Shown here in pieces: positions 48,670 to 57,077 of a stretch of DNA of 64,000 nt (position 1 is the first letter of the stretch; each line of letters begins with the position of its first letter). The stretch spans positions 124,001 to 188,000 of IMG/VR virus record IMGVR_UViG_3300042455_001850, one strand, 5' to 3'. A program made the position numbers and the translations under genes. This DNA comes from a virus. Under the pieces are notes generated by a model. The model was not told the DNA's origin. It was given only the letters and a program-made list of their open reading frames with translations, and searched no databases.

Positions 48670-48917
48670 TAGAATATTTTACTGAACAGATTGATGGTAA
48701 TAAAAGGGTTACTGAAGAAAGTTTAATTGAGTTTAATGATAAAACTTATCATTCAGGAAGAGTGATGTCAGTAGGTGATATTGTGTTATTTGCTTTTTTA
48801 GATTTGGGTGGTGGTGATTCACAATTAGTCAAATTATGTTCAGATGATTTTGATTTGTATGAAATAGACCCACAAAGTGTAGAAAAAGCTTTCGTACCTA
48901 GAATAAAATTAAGATAA
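48666..48917 (+). CDS. Unrecognised small acidic protein
   Basis: 83 residues, acidic, beta-rich (GRVMSVGDIVLFAFLDLGGG). End of the operon that starts at 46139. Confidence 0.65.
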   Translation: MIEYFTEQIDGNKRVTEESLIEFNDKTYHSGRVMSVGDIVLFAFLDLGGGDSQLVKLCSDDFDLYEIDPQSVEKAFVPRIKLR

Positions 48918-48944
48918 GCTGTTGACTGATTAAAAAATAAACAC

Positions 48945-48952
48945 TAATATTG
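48945..48952 (+). promoter_or_regulatory. TTGAC / TAATATTG promoter of the RNA block
   Basis: TTGACTGA at 48922 and TAATATTG, one base from consensus, 18 bases apart. Confidence 0.5.
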
Positions 48953-48959
48953 TAGTGTA

Positions 48960-49204
48960 ATCAAACAAAAGGTTTACAAAGTTTTGGTAGAATACGGTAG
49001 ATGATAAATATCGTGAGTAACCAACCGACTAGGGTGAATATCCGAAGTTACGCTTTTGGAGACTATATAAAACCATGTTGACATGGTATTAGTCATTGAA
49101 AAAAGAAATTTGGTGGGAGTTATATGATATGGAAAGTACTAAAGTTCTTAGTTATAAGAAACCATATAGTTTGAAATAATACGGTGGGTAAAACCACCGA
49201 ATAT
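48960..49204 (+). ncRNA. Structured RNA upstream of tRNA-Gly
   Basis: No ORF in about 240 bases. GACTA (49061) / TAGTC (49090) encloses ACCATG-TTGA-CATGGT; TTCTTA-GTTA-TAAGAA (49145-49160); CGGTGG-GTAAAA-CCACCG (49182-49199). At 49047-49053 GTTACGC copies the 3' acceptor strand of the tRNA that follows. May be a separate RNA or a tRNA leader. Confidence 0.5.
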
Positions 49205-49277
49205 GCGTAACTAGTTTAGTGGTTAGAATACCTACCTTCCAGGTAGGAGACGAGAGTTCGAATCTCATCGTTACGCT
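49205..49277 (+). tRNA. tRNA-Gly(TCC), second copy
   Basis: Acceptor GCGTAAC/GTTACGC, stem CCTAC/GTAGG with loop CTTCCAG, T loop TTCGAAT. Confidence 0.92.
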
Positions 49278-49282
49278 CAAAT

Positions 49283-49309
49283 AAGGTCACAGAAATGTGG
49301 CCTTTTTTT
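49283..49309 (+). terminator. Terminator after tRNA-Gly
   Basis: AAGGTCACA-GAAA-TGTGGCCTT then eight T. Same CACA-GAAA-TGTG core as the terminator at 29840. Confidence 0.8.
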
Positions 49310-49372
49310 TGTTTTAAAATTTATTTACTAATCAATTAATTTTTAGTAGAATTAAGTATTAAATAACTAACA

Positions 49373-50293
49373 ATGGGAAAAAAAGATTTAAAAAAACAAT
49401 ACACCAATTTGGATGTGAGTGTCATAGATTATGTTTCTAGGATAGACCCTAGTAAAACAAATAAATTAACACCATTTCTTTTGAAAATCCTATCTAAAAA
49501 TATTTTAGATAGAGGTTACATCGCCAAAAAAGAATTTAGTGATATAACTAATAATGGAATTGATTTATATATTATTGAAATGTTGATAGATGTTATAGGT
49601 GACGGTTACCAAGGACTTGAAACATTAAGGGAGTTTAATGAACATCTAGAAAATAATCGTATTGAAAATACTGATATTAATCAATATGAGACGTGGGAAG
49701 ATTTGTTGATACAAAAAGGTATTGCTGATGTAAAACAAATGGATAAACAATTAACTAAACAAGTTGAACGTATTTACGAAGACTCTACTTGGTTAGTAAT
49801 TAAACCTTTATCATTTAGTGCTTCTTTAGCTTATGGTTCAGGTACAAAATGGTGTACAGCCATGAAAATGGAACCAACATATTTTTATCGATATGCTAGT
49901 GAAGGTATTTTGTTATATGTAATTAATAAAGTTAACGGTAAAAAATATGGTTTTAATTCCTCACCTAATGAATTTTCTGTTTGGAATACTACTGATAATA
50001 GAATTGATTCTTTAGAGTCAGGAGTTCCTTACGAGATTTTATCTATAATTAGAGAAAAATCAAATCTAAGTAATAACCCAAAAAATTCAGAATTATTTTC
50101 TGATGAGGAAATTAAAAATAAAGATAAATATTATGGACAACTTAAAATAGTACCACCATTATATGTTATCACGGATGACGAAGAGAGGGCTTACCCTTCC
50201 GAAATGTTAACGGAGGACATAGAGATTGGTGATTATACTATCTATGAAAGTCAGGCATATTCTGAAGAAGGAATGGAAGAGGTTGGATTTTGA
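49373..50293 (+). CDS. WCT-motif family member E (no propeptide)
   Basis: 306 residues. MGKKDLKKQYTNLDVSVIDY, RIDPSKTNKLTPFLLKIL, then IYEDSTWLVIKPLSFSASLA and YGSGTKWCTAMKMEPTYFYR with YASEGILLYVINK. Compact like member C and likewise without the L-x-E leader. The C terminus is acidic. The next gene begins nine bases after its stop. Confidence 0.75.
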   Translation: MGKKDLKKQYTNLDVSVIDYVSRIDPSKTNKLTPFLLKILSKNILDRGYIAKKEFSDITNNGIDLYIIEMLIDVIGDGYQGLETLREFNEHLENNRIENTDINQYETWEDLLIQKGIADVKQMDKQLTKQVERIYEDSTWLVIKPLSFSASLAYGSGTKWCTAMKMEPTYFYRYASEGILLYVINKVNGKKYGFNSSPNEFSVWNTTDNRIDSLESGVPYEILSIIREKSNLSNNPKNSELFSDEEIKNKDKYYGQLKIVPPLYVITDDEERAYPSEMLTEDIEIGDYTIYESQAYSEEGMEEVGF

Positions 50294-50301
50294 TTGAGGT
50301 G

Positions 50302-50748
50302 ATGTACAACAAGGGTGATATTATTAAATTAAAAGACGGTAGGGAGGTTAATATTTTTAATACACCTAGTACCTTTATGTCTAACGGGTCTTATGAAGTA
50401 ACCTACCAAGAAAAAAGGTTTTGGGTTAAACCCGAAGAAATTTTATATCAGATAGATACAAAATGGGTTGATGATATAAACCATTATTTTGAAATAATAT
50501 TTGATGAAAGTGGTATAAATATTATCCCTAAAGAATTAAGTTCTATAAATATAGAATCTGATAGAGAGGATATTAATAGGGTAAAATTTAATTTTTTAAG
50601 TGGTAGAAAACATAGTGTAATTAATTTTCATGTAGGTGATACTGTGGTAAATGATAAAGGTAGTATAACACTAAGACCCACAAAAAAGAAAAAAAGTAAA
50701 ATAGAAAAAGTTATTAATATTATTAAAGGAGAAGAAGATGAAATTTAA
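50302..50748 (+). CDS. Unrecognised protein with SH3-like start
   Basis: 148 residues from ATG 50302; a TTG four codons earlier overlaps the preceding gene. Start MYNKGDIIKLKDGREVNIFN has a small barrel look; C terminus basic (RPTKKKKSKIEKVINIIKGE). Overlaps the next gene. Confidence 0.65.
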   Translation: MYNKGDIIKLKDGREVNIFNTPSTFMSNGSYEVTYQEKRFWVKPEEILYQIDTKWVDDINHYFEIIFDESGINIIPKELSSINIESDREDINRVKFNFLSGRKHSVINFHVGDTVVNDKGSITLRPTKKKKSKIEKVINIIKGEEDEI

Positions 50749-51199
50749 TAAACCATTTCACATAAAATTACAACCACATTATGTAATTAAAGAACCTACG
50801 AACTATCATGAGATAGAGTTAGAAAATGAGAACTCAAAAAAATTAGGTGGGATAAATACTATTGATGGTGATACAGAAGAGTATGAATCTATTCTAAGAA
50901 GTGGTGGTAGAATGGATTGGTCTTTATACAATGAACCTGACTCACATAAGCCTGAAATTAATGTAAATTTGATGCGTATTTGGGCCCTACAACTTGTAAC
51001 ACAAATGATAAATGGAAAAGCTTATGTAAATGAAATTATAAGTGAGCCAAAGTTTAGTGTTAGTGAAGATGATAAAGATGTTTTTCTTGAAATTATGGAA
51101 AATATGGCAAAAGTTTTACATGATGAGTTGGAAGCCGTTAGTGATTCTATGATACTAAAGAAAAAAAATAAATTTAAATTTACAGAAGATGAAAAATAA
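50738..51199 (+). CDS. Unrecognised protein
   Basis: 153 residues, acidic, helical second half (VFLEIMENMAKVLHDELEAV). Eleven-base overlaps with both neighbours show a tight operon. Confidence 0.68.
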   Translation: MKFNKPFHIKLQPHYVIKEPTNYHEIELENENSKKLGGINTIDGDTEEYESILRSGGRMDWSLYNEPDSHKPEINVNLMRIWALQLVTQMINGKAYVNEIISEPKFSVSEDDKDVFLEIMENMAKVLHDELEAVSDSMILKKKNKFKFTEDEK

Positions 51200-51446
51200 A
51201 AATTTTGAACGATTAAGTAATGATAATTACTTATATTTAAATGAAACTAACAATATTATTTATTGTTCTGATTTTGATGTTCCATTAGGGCATATTTCGG
51301 ATGAATATAGATTCATACCAAATGGTCGGTCATCACAAGAACAAGGTTTAACACCACAAATATTGATAGCTATTTCTAATATAATTAAAAAGAAAGCTGG
51401 AATTGGTGAAAAAAGAACAGAAGTATTTGAAGACGGAGTTTCTTAA
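51189..51446 (+). CDS. Unrecognised small protein
   Basis: 85 residues: NYLYLNETNNIIYCSDFDVP, then a helix ILIAISNIIKKKAG. Ends ...EDGVS at TAA. A second coding-like frame (+1) starts inside it at 51406. Confidence 0.65.
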   Translation: MKNKNFERLSNDNYLYLNETNNIIYCSDFDVPLGHISDEYRFIPNGRSSQEQGLTPQILIAISNIIKKKAGIGEKRTEVFEDGVS

Positions 51447-51579
51447 AAGTAATTTTAAGAACGGCTCTAGTTTAGTATTAAAATTTTTTTTACCTGAATT
51501 AGATTTGGATTGGGATGGGGTATATTTTATTTTAAAAGACACAAAAGACCATATAAAATGGAAGATAAAAAAGAAATAG
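51406..51579 (+). CDS. GTG-started or frameshift-extended small ORF
   Basis: 57 codons open in the +1 frame with coding-like residues (KNGSSLVLKFFLPELDLDWD then GVYFILKD). No ATG; GTG 51406 is the best start. Alternatively the 51189 product is extended by +1 slippage at TCT-TAA before its stop. Overlaps the next gene start by 22 bases. Confidence 0.4.
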   Translation: MKKEQKYLKTEFLKSNFKNGSSLVLKFFLPELDLDWDGVYFILKDTKDHIKWKIKKK

Positions 51580-51776
51580 ATTATACATTAAATGGTATCG
51601 AATTTATTCTTGGTTACGATTTAACAGAATACAAAACCAATGGGGGTGTTAAATATTTCCCATCAGTTTCTTACCTTATATTCAATGAGGTTGACTTTAA
51701 ACCAATATTGGATAGGGATTTAATCGATGAGGTTAGAGTTTTTTTATTTAAAAAACATAATAACATTATGGTATGA
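51558..51776 (+). CDS. Unrecognised small protein
   Basis: 72 residues from ATG 51558 (MEDKKEIDYTLNGIEFILGY); the longer frame from 51510 overlaps the small ORF above. Alpha/beta, ends in a basic helix. Late-type promoter of the next gene begins four bases after its stop. Confidence 0.62.
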   Translation: MEDKKEIDYTLNGIEFILGYDLTEYKTNGGVKYFPSVSYLIFNEVDFKPILDRDLIDEVRVFLFKKHNNIMV

Positions 51777-51779
51777 TAT

Positions 51780-51788
51780 GATATTTAT
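51780..51788 (+). promoter_or_regulatory. NATATTTAT-type promoter
   Basis: GATATTTAT five bases before ATG 51794, part of a palindrome ATGATATTTATATCAT. Confidence 0.5.
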
Positions 51789-51793
51789 ATCAT

Positions 51794-53404
51794 ATGGATA
51801 CTAAAAAAATAATTAAAGGTGTTTTACTTGAAGTGGCAGGTATTTCTTTTGAAGTCAGAAGATGGGCACAAGATATAGAGAATTATGTAAAAAATTATGT
51901 GGCTGCTGAAAGAGAAAAACTAAAGTCACAAGCACCACAACAACCAAAAACACCACCTACACAACAAGGTCCTAAAAATTTTTCTTGGTCATCTCCAGCA
52001 AAAACTGAAAAAGAAGAAGATGACTATGACTATAAAACAACTTTCACCCATTTTGAAAATGATACACATGAACCTTATGAAGAGGCTAATGTTTATGCTG
52101 ACGAATTGGTTATAAATGCTGATGTCTTATATGAGTTCCCTGGTATTAAACGTGCTATAACGGGTATGTTGTTTAATATTAAATTAGATGGTGAGGGTGC
52201 TTTTTATGTTGATGTGGTAGATTCTAAATTTCCTGAAAATTTTAGAGAAGGTATAGAAGAAATTATCGAAGACCATATGGTTAGTGGAGAACCTTTTTAT
52301 ACTGAAGATTATGAACTTGTTTACGCCGTAGATTACGGTGATGACGAATACACTTATTATATGTCTGAATCTTCTTATGATGATTATAATAGAGGATATG
52401 ATTATAGAGGAGGGTATGGTTATTATGGTGGGTACCAGCAACAACCAAAAATTGATAAAATAGAAATTAACGGGAAAGATTTTCCACAATCTTACAAAGA
52501 TTTTAATGTTGATAAATGGATAATCACCAACTCTGATAGAATTGAATATGACCATTGGAAATCTGGTTATAATGATGCCGGTGAATATGTAGTTTATTTG
52601 AATATGCCTATGAGCTCAATCGGTGGTTCTGCTTTGATACACGAGATTAAACATGCTTATGACGATTGGAACCGTATGAGGAAAGGTAAACCAGCAATCA
52701 GAGATGGGTGGGAAATAAAAAATATCTATACACCTGATTTTGAAAAATTAGTTTTAGGTGGGTCATTTAAGCTAAGCCCAATGTTACATCCAATAATAAG
52801 ATATTACTATTTAGGTTCTAAACTGGAAGCTCCAGCTTATTTAGAAAATGAATATGATAGTCCTGTGATGGGTAGTTATCGTGATACAGCTAAAAAATTA
52901 ATGAATTTTAAAGCTTCAAACTTTTTAGATAAACAAGGTAACCCAGCAAAGGGTTTACAAGAGTCTTGGACTAAGTTAATAACAGAGTTTAACATACCTT
53001 TCTTTAGAAAGTTTAAAAATGTGGTAGATTTCTTAAATTATACTGAAAAATATTTTAACAAAAGAGGTCGTGATATCCTAAAACGTATTGATAAAATGAA
53101 GTACGTTCACGGAAAACCAATGACTGTACAAGCTCCACCTAAAGTTTATCCAAAAACAGAACCTAAAACTAACGTACCAACCAGTACAACTGAATTACCT
53201 AAAACTACTGTGATGCCTAATACAGGTCAAAGTGAAATTGAAAGGTTAGATAAACAAATAGACAGATTGGAAAATGAGTGGGATAAACTTAGAGAAGAAG
53301 ACCCAATCAAAAACAAAATGGACTTGGAGGAATTAGATGTTATAATTAGGGGGTTAATTAAAAAAAGAAATTCACTAAATAAAAACAGTGATTTACCATT
53401 CTAA
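51794..53404 (+). CDS. Propeptide HExxH metalloprotease-like protein
   Basis: 536 residues. Leader MDTKKIIKGVLLEVAGISFE (L-L-E). Pro/Gln-rich linker (APQQPKTPPTQQGPKNF), an acidic domain, a Tyr/Gly-rich tract (YDYRGGYGYYGGYQQQ, about 196-217), then SALIHEIKHAYDDWNRM with zincin motif H283-E-I-K-H287, and a C-terminal coiled coil after a Pro/Thr linker. Architecture suggests a large virion-carried peptidase with flexible arms. Confidence 0.78.
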   Translation: MDTKKIIKGVLLEVAGISFEVRRWAQDIENYVKNYVAAEREKLKSQAPQQPKTPPTQQGPKNFSWSSPAKTEKEEDDYDYKTTFTHFENDTHEPYEEANVYADELVINADVLYEFPGIKRAITGMLFNIKLDGEGAFYVDVVDSKFPENFREGIEEIIEDHMVSGEPFYTEDYELVYAVDYGDDEYTYYMSESSYDDYNRGYDYRGGYGYYGGYQQQPKIDKIEINGKDFPQSYKDFNVDKWIITNSDRIEYDHWKSGYNDAGEYVVYLNMPMSSIGGSALIHEIKHAYDDWNRMRKGKPAIRDGWEIKNIYTPDFEKLVLGGSFKLSPMLHPIIRYYYLGSKLEAPAYLENEYDSPVMGSYRDTAKKLMNFKASNFLDKQGNPAKGLQESWTKLITEFNIPFFRKFKNVVDFLNYTEKYFNKRGRDILKRIDKMKYVHGKPMTVQAPPKVYPKTEPKTNVPTSTTELPKTTVMPNTGQSEIERLDKQIDRLENEWDKLREEDPIKNKMDLEELDVIIRGLIKKRNSLNKNSDLPF

Positions 53405-53441
53405 ACTTTTCTTATTTAAATGTTTTTAGTATCATTAACAT

Positions 53442-53639
53442 ATGAATGAAGTATATGTTATAAGAAAAGTAATGACCAATAAATATGGTAAAAAATTAAA
53501 TATTTTAATTACCAATGGTCATTCCGAAATTTTAGAATTTAATAATCTTGATGAAGCCGAAAAATTAACACTTGTTATGAATGAAAATTCTGACAGTGGA
53601 TGGCTTTATTATGTAGTTACAATAAAAAAAAATGATTAA
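53442..53639 (+). CDS. Unrecognised small protein
   Basis: 65 residues, strand-rich (VYVIRKVMTNKYGKKLNILI). TAATG coupling to the HNH gene. Confidence 0.65.
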   Translation: MNEVYVIRKVMTNKYGKKLNILITNGHSEILEFNNLDEAEKLTLVMNENSDSGWLYYVVTIKKND

Positions 53640-53998
53640 TGTGCAGAAAAAAACCATTTTGGGCTAAAAAAAATGAAGACAGATGGTTACAACTAAAATT
53701 TAATATAGAATTTTTAAGAAAAACAGAATTAGAATACAGTAAATTACATTGTGAATATTGTGGAAAACAAAATTTAGTAGTTTACGATTGGTGTGAAAAA
53801 ATTAGTAACGATGATGTAGCAACTGTAGACCATTTTTATCCAAAGTCTAGATACAATGAATTAAAAATGGATGAAAATAATTTTGTTATATCTTGTTATA
53901 GTTGTAACAGTGAAAAAAAAGATAGAGTATGGCCTAAAGAAAGTATAAAATTTCCTTTAGGTGAAGAAAAATTAAAAAATTTAATTGATATAAATTAA
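53639..53998 (+). CDS. HNH endonuclease
   Basis: 119 residues. CEYCGKQNL, VATVDHFYPKSRYNE and NFVISCYSCNSEKKDRVWP form a complete zinc-bound HNH core. Coupled on both sides by TAATG overlaps, so it is embedded in an operon and not free-standing. Confidence 0.85.
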   Translation: MCRKKPFWAKKNEDRWLQLKFNIEFLRKTELEYSKLHCEYCGKQNLVVYDWCEKISNDDVATVDHFYPKSRYNELKMDENNFVISCYSCNSEKKDRVWPKESIKFPLGEEKLKNLIDIN

Positions 53999-54417
53999 TG
54001 GAATTGATATCGACACATCCCATTAGAAAATCTGACCTCGGTTTTCATGGGAATCTTTTTGGGGGTCAGTTATTACAGTGGATAGATTTGGCAGCTTTAT
54101 CTTACGCGACACAATGTTGTGATACCCCTAGAATGGTAACAGCAACTATGGATTCAGTATTTGTAAGACCAGCTAAAGAAGGTCAAGTTATTAAAATATA
54201 CGCAGATATTTTAGATATTGGTAATAAAAGTATTACTCTTAAAATAGAAGCAAGGTCACACGATGTTTATGATGGTGAACAAAATGTGGTATCAGATACT
54301 AAATGCGTCTTTGTTAGAGTAAACGAAGAAAACAAATCTATTCCAATATCTGATAGAGTTAAACTTAAATTTGGGTTTAAGACCATTGAAGATATTACAA
54401 TACCAACTAGGAAATAA
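53998..54417 (+). CDS. Acyl-CoA thioesterase-like hotdog protein
   Basis: 139 residues. HPIRKSDLGFHGNLFGGQLL then QWIDLAALSYAT is the YciA/ACOT-type hotdog core (N-x-x-G-x-x-F-G-G-x-L with D), and MDSVFVRPAKEGQVIKIYAD the following strands. Hydrolyses acyl-CoA thioesters in cellular homologues. In a phage it may alter lipid precursors. Thioredoxin gene follows. Confidence 0.85.
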   Translation: MELISTHPIRKSDLGFHGNLFGGQLLQWIDLAALSYATQCCDTPRMVTATMDSVFVRPAKEGQVIKIYADILDIGNKSITLKIEARSHDVYDGEQNVVSDTKCVFVRVNEENKSIPISDRVKLKFGFKTIEDITIPTRK

Positions 54418-54437
54418 TATAAATAAAAATATAAAAA

Positions 54438-54740
54438 ATGAGTGATAATTTTAATGAAATAATTAAATCAAAAAAACCTACCTTGGTAGATTTTTATGCC
54501 ACTTGGTGTGGTCCTTGTAGAATGATGGAAAAACCATTAGAAGAAATTAAATCTGAGATTGGTGATTCTGTAACAATTTTAAAAGTGGATGTTGACTCTA
54601 ATAGAGAAACTGCCATGAAATATAATGTAAGAGGGGTACCCACTTTTATTCTATTTAAAGAAGGTGAAATTGTGTGGAGACAATCTGGTGCAATGGCTAA
54701 AGATTTAATAAAAAATAAACTTAACGAGTTTATCCAATAG
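54438..54740 (+). CDS. trxA: Thioredoxin
   Basis: 100 residues, normal length. LVDFYATWCGPCRMM gives the WCGPC active site near 23-27; cis-Pro in VRGVPTFILFKEG. Reduces disulfides in the cytoplasm, for instance of ribonucleotide reductase. Confidence 0.95.
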   Translation: MSDNFNEIIKSKKPTLVDFYATWCGPCRMMEKPLEEIKSEIGDSVTILKVDVDSNRETAMKYNVRGVPTFILFKEGEIVWRQSGAMAKDLIKNKLNEFIQ

Positions 54741-54783
54741 TTACAATCTATATCACATCCTAGTGTATTATTATAATTTTCAA

Positions 54784-54792
54784 GATATTTAT
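54784..54792 (+). promoter_or_regulatory. NATATTTAT-type promoter
   Basis: GATATTTAT, six bases before ATG 54799. Confidence 0.5.
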
Positions 54793-54798
54793 TTATTG

Positions 54799-56295
54799 AT
54801 GGAAATAGAAAAATCTGTAGAATGTGAAATTTCTAAAAAAGATATGAAACTTTATGATGAGTTCATTAATTTTTTAAAAAAGGAATATCCATTAGAACAC
54901 AATATTAAAATACGTTTTATGTCATCTAGATTAGATGAGATGACTACTGGTGCAAGAACAAACAAACATACGTTAAAGATTCTTGTTAAAGGTAGAATGA
55001 ATAGAGATGTTCTTAGAACCTTAGCACACGAATGGATTCATGAATATCAAAGAACCGTATTAGGTAGAAAAAAACAAAAAAATGTTGGTAGTAAAAATGA
55101 AAATGAGGCCAATGCTAAAGCGGGTGAGGTAATTAAAAAATTTGAGGATAAACACCCCAAATTAACTAACCAAATGTATGAAAGTATAATCAAAAAAATA
55201 ATTAGAGAAGAGGTTGAAGGTTATTCTGATTTTGATTGGATACACGAAATACCTTCTTTTTTACCTGGAAAATATTTTGATGAGGATAGTGTTTGTTTTA
55301 ATAATCAAGGAGACGATTGTGAGATTAATATTGGTGACGATGAAACAGTTTTTTCCTTAGACTATGAAAAATGGAGGGACAGGATGAGTGAAGGTTTTGG
55401 TGATAATGAAAGTATTATTGAACCACTTTTAGAAAATCCAAATTACAGTAATGATAATGATTACTATGATTTGGACTATGAAGAATTTGATTATGCTGGG
55501 TATCATATGTCATCTGAACAAAAAGAAAGATTAGAAAAAATTGTAAAATTAATTTCACCTAATATAGATTTGGAAGAGTATTTAAATGATAATTTAAATG
55601 ATTTAGAAAAACATTTACTTATTTCACAAATTAAAAGGTATTGGGATACTTTACAAAATCGTTTTATAGAAATTCTTAGTTATAAAATACAAGAAAATAG
55701 ATGGAATTCAATCGCTGAATATTATAGAACATTAACTTTAGGTTCTGATAATAAATTTAAATTTCCTGTAAAATTTAAAAAATCATATTCCAGATGGTAT
55801 GATACTATTGAAATCACTTTAAGTACAAAAGATTTAATTACAATTCTTGAAAAGAATACTGTTAATAACGATTTATCGAAAGCTTTAAATGAATTATCTT
55901 CTATTGTAACTAACGTCAGTTGGTATGACTACTTTTATGAAGAATGGGATACTAGTGGTGCTGAATGGGAAATCAGGGATGCTTTTGATAAATTTTTAAG
56001 TAATAGTGAAGAATATATTGATGAAAATCCAGAAGAATTTATGGAACAAAAAAAATTCTATGATAGATTACAAAAATTAGGTTTTAAACCAACTGCAGGT
56101 TATGGTAATGTATGGTCAAAAAATGATGATGTTGATGGTTGGATTTGGGTTGCTGATGAAATAGATTTGGAATCTAATAAACTGAGATTAAGAAAAACAA
56201 AAAGAATGAGTGGGGGAACCGACCCAAAAAATGTGTTTCAAATAAATTTTGATGATTTACCCTTTTACTTGTCACAATATCGTATGGACATTTAA
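54799..56295 (+). CDS. HExxH metalloprotease-like protein with internal propeptide-like joint
   Basis: 498 residues from ATG 54799, chosen because the late-type motif is just upstream. Small N-terminal zincin: TLAHEWIHEYQRTVLGRKKQ with H77-E-W-I-H81 and NENEANAKAGE downstream as third-ligand region. Then, near residue 130, YESIIKKIIREEVEGYSDFD with WIHEIPSF repeats the leader plus DWI module found at the N terminus of other proteins. A peptidase joined to a late-protein module; cleavage at I-R-E would release both. Confidence 0.75.
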   Translation: MEIEKSVECEISKKDMKLYDEFINFLKKEYPLEHNIKIRFMSSRLDEMTTGARTNKHTLKILVKGRMNRDVLRTLAHEWIHEYQRTVLGRKKQKNVGSKNENEANAKAGEVIKKFEDKHPKLTNQMYESIIKKIIREEVEGYSDFDWIHEIPSFLPGKYFDEDSVCFNNQGDDCEINIGDDETVFSLDYEKWRDRMSEGFGDNESIIEPLLENPNYSNDNDYYDLDYEEFDYAGYHMSSEQKERLEKIVKLISPNIDLEEYLNDNLNDLEKHLLISQIKRYWDTLQNRFIEILSYKIQENRWNSIAEYYRTLTLGSDNKFKFPVKFKKSYSRWYDTIEITLSTKDLITILEKNTVNNDLSKALNELSSIVTNVSWYDYFYEEWDTSGAEWEIRDAFDKFLSNSEEYIDENPEEFMEQKKFYDRLQKLGFKPTAGYGNVWSKNDDVDGWIWVADEIDLESNKLRLRKTKRMSGGTDPKNVFQINFDDLPFYLSQYRMDI

Positions 56296-56319
56296 ATAAA
56301 AAATTATTATAATTGTTTC

Positions 56320-56475
56320 ATGGAAAGAAAAACTATTGGTAAATCTAAATTAAGTGAGATGTTACCACACTTAAAAGAAATTTCTAAAGTTTATGGTTTA
56401 AAATTAAATAAAGCTAGAGAATTTAAAATGGCTAGATTAATTTTAGTTAATTTGTATAATAGAGAATTAAATTAA
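56320..56475 (+). CDS. 51-residue small protein
   Basis: MERKTIGKSKLSEMLPHLKE, helical and basic; NREFK-type helix could form a ribbon-helix-helix-like dimer, unproved. Next ATG follows the TAA directly. Confidence 0.6.
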   Translation: MERKTIGKSKLSEMLPHLKEISKVYGLKLNKAREFKMARLILVNLYNRELN

Positions 56476-56601
56476 ATGTTACAAAAAATAAAAACATATT
56501 TAAAAAATTGGTGGAAACGTAATATTGTTGACGATTGTCCACCTGAATTAGAAGAGTATGAATATTCTAAAAACTATAGAAAAGATGAAAAATATAATTA
56601 A
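56476..56601 (+). CDS. 41-residue small protein
   Basis: MLQKIKTYLKNWWKRNIVDD then CPPELEEYEY. Starts immediately after the previous stop and overlaps the next gene. Confidence 0.5.
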   Translation: MLQKIKTYLKNWWKRNIVDDCPPELEEYEYSKNYRKDEKYN

Positions 56602-56827
56602 ATGGTTTGAAATAAATTTTGGGTGGTTTTTTGTTAATGGTAGAAAACAAGCTGATTGGGCTGAGTATTTAAGAAAAAAATATAGTCCTGTTGAAGAAGT
56701 TACACCGAAGGCTTTGAAAAAAAGTACTACCAAAGGAAATGTGAAACCAAAAAGTAATGTTAAAAAAAGTGGACCAAACCCAACGGCACAACCACAAAAA
56801 ACAAGAAAAAAATCTGTAAACCAATAA
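56585..56827 (+). CDS. Small protein with basic disordered tail
   Basis: 80 residues from ATG 56585. Aromatic helix MKNIIKWFEINFGWFFVNGR (possibly membrane-surface), then a Lys/Pro/Thr-rich tail (KKSGPNPTAQPQKTRKKS). Confidence 0.55.
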   Translation: MKNIIKWFEINFGWFFVNGRKQADWAEYLRKKYSPVEEVTPKALKKSTTKGNVKPKSNVKKSGPNPTAQPQKTRKKSVNQ

Positions 56828-56831
56828 CAAT

Positions 56832-56856
56832 TACCCCCAATTGGGGGTTTTTAGTT
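56832..56856 (+). terminator. Terminator
   Basis: ACCCCCAATTGGGGGTTTTT palindrome with T run. Confidence 0.75.
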
Positions 56857-56875
56857 ATTAAAAAATAAAAAAAAA

Positions 56876-56995
56876 ATGAAAATTATAGAATCTTTAAAAG
56901 AAAACCCTGTATCAGCAATATTCTTAGTTATTGTTATAGTAGTAATCCTAGCTTCAGCTGTTGAAATTATTTCAAAAAAGAAAAACAGAAAATGA
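56876..56995 (+). CDS. 39-residue single-span membrane protein
   Basis: MKIIESLKENPVSAIFLVIV then IVVILASAVEIISKKKNRK: one membrane helix and a basic tail. Confidence 0.6.
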   Translation: MKIIESLKENPVSAIFLVIVIVVILASAVEIISKKKNRK

Positions 56996-57077
56996 TAAAT
57001 ATTTAATTCCAAAAGATAAATTCTAAAAATCTTTTGACAATTAATTTTATTATACTTAATCTTATTAAAAATTATAT

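Noticed and set aside
54763-54798. Upstream in-frame start of the metalloprotease at 54763
   Set aside because: The 12 extra residues overlap the late-type promoter motif; ATG 54799 lies at the spacing seen elsewhere.
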